51,359 bases of DNA from Bacteroidales bacterium (GTDB lineage: Bacteria > Bacteroidota > Bacteroidia > Bacteroidales > Muribaculaceae). The DNA is taken from positions 1-51,359 of the forward strand of contig JAUNNJ010000007.1 in NCBI GenBank assembly GCA_030531495.1. The letters run 5' to 3'. The translations under genes were made by a program, and so were the position numbers. Under the pieces are notes generated by a model. That model made no database searches. It had not been told where the DNA came from and saw only the letters and a list, made by a program, of their open reading frames with translations. This document shows, piece after piece, positions 50,656 through 51,359 of the stretch; the first letter of the stretch is position 1; each line of letters begins with the position of its first letter.

Positions 50656-51330
50656 ATGAAGTTGTATTATTTTGAAATATTATTAGACTACGACACATTT
50701 AGTGTACTTGACAATGATTTGAGATATGAATTTCAGTGTCGTGTGGATTTTATCAATCATTATTTAACTAAGGCTGTACGATGCAAAAAAATAGATGTGG
50801 GTAACTGCAACGGGTTGTATATAACACTATTGCCCGGAGGTGAGACAAAACAACCTAAACAGGTAGATAAAGACCTCAGAATATACCTTCCTTTTCATAT
50901 TGAAGATTATCAAAAGGCAAAGCAGAATAATGATATCTCTTATTATTTAGACATTATTAGACGTGGAATGTACAAATTTTCTGAAATTCAGAATGTTCCT
51001 GTTACAGGGATGTTAGATATTGTAGATGAATTTGAGAAAAACAATTACCAAAACAAATGGCTACTCAAAAGAAGAACTTTTCGCGAGGTTGGATTAACAT
51101 TAGAGCTACACTGTGAGTTAACAACCGATTACTATCAGGTAACAACTATCGTGAAAGATTTGAAAAAAAACATCCTATGCCAGGGTCTTGTTTTAAAGAC
51201 ATTATCTTGCATGTATGTTTACACAGGCCTTGTCAAAGACATTGTTTTAGTTGGTAACAGCATTTTTATTATTGATAAAAATGATTATAGACGGATTAAA
51301 TTTAATATACCTCAAATCCGCAACCTATAG
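50656..51330 (+). CDS. AT-rich orphan protein, candidate immunity protein
   Basis: This 224-residue soluble protein, MKLYYFEILLDYDTFSVLDND..., has no signal peptide, no membrane segment and no family I recognise. It is rich in Lys, Ile, Asn and Tyr, and its AT content is clearly higher than that of the other genes in the window, which suggests transfer. It begins 3 bp after the stop of the toxin-like remnant. Toxin tip then immunity gene is the standard order in polymorphic toxin loci, so an immunity role is inferred from position and composition only. Confidence 0.7.
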   Translation: MKLYYFEILLDYDTFSVLDNDLRYEFQCRVDFINHYLTKAVRCKKIDVGNCNGLYITLLPGGETKQPKQVDKDLRIYLPFHIEDYQKAKQNNDISYYLDIIRRGMYKFSEIQNVPVTGMLDIVDEFEKNNYQNKWLLKRRTFREVGLTLELHCELTTDYYQVTTIVKDLKKNILCQGLVLKTLSCMYVYTGLVKDIVLVGNSIFIIDKNDYRRIKFNIPQIRNL

Positions 51331-51359
51331 GGTTTAGTGGGATTTTGCTTGCAAAGCGA

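Overview
This window is almost certainly from a member of the order Bacteroidales, most likely a Muribaculaceae- or Prevotella-like gut bacterium. The evidence is a complete bat aerotolerance cluster, promoters of the Bacteroidetes type (TTTG, 19-20 bp, TAnnTTTG), secreted proteins ending in dockerin-like repeats or a conserved 'GVNIVVT.YTDGS' tail, and A-rich leaders in place of strong Shine-Dalgarno sites. The assignment rests on these family traits; no database was searched.

Layout. (1) 1-5.3 kb, minus strand: lplA-gcvT-gcvH-gcvPA-gcvPB, a glycine cleavage operon with a split P protein and its own lipoate ligase; gcvPB runs off the left edge. (2) 5.8-11.1 kb, plus strand: an acyltransferase, a membrane phosphoesterase, tex, a short folK-like gene and a small membrane protein, ending in a bidirectional terminator. 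(3) 11.2-14.3 kb, minus: an exported YD-repeat protein, a DUF2007-USP-USP stress protein and a small HTH protein. (4) 14.4-23.6 kb, minus: moxR, DUF58, a DUF4381-like gene, batA, batB, batC, batD, batE and a PAP2 phosphatase, with several ATGA stop/start overlaps. (5) 23.9-25.7 kb: a PASTA protein and an RluA-family pseudouridine synthase. (6) 26.0-33.8 kb: an accessory stretch with two paralogous secreted glycerophosphodiesterases flanking an S9 peptidase and an AbiE toxin-antitoxin pair. (7) 33.9-36.3 kb: a zinc-ribbon membrane protein, a lipoprotein and a sugar-isomerase-like protein. (8) 36.5-45.4 kb: a large surface-protein locus with a mosaic amidase, a TolB-like propeller and a leucine-rich repeat protein, holding a 157-bp palindrome-rich, MITE-like element. 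(9) 45.6-49.7 kb: ygiQ overlapping uvrB. (10) 49.7-51.3 kb: a repeat-rich gene-free stretch, a frameshifted remnant resembling the end of a polymorphic toxin, and an AT-rich orphan gene that could be its immunity gene.

How the genes work together. The gcv operon makes the T, H and P proteins, and LplA can supply lipoyl-H; the L protein is not here. The bat cluster pairs a MoxR ATPase with VWA and TPR membrane partners. All genes from 11.2 to 49.7 kb lie on the minus strand. The points most worth a second look are the toxin/immunity remnant at the right end, the MITE-like element, the AbiE pair with operator-like repeats, and the paralogous phosphodiesterases carrying different C-terminal surface modules.
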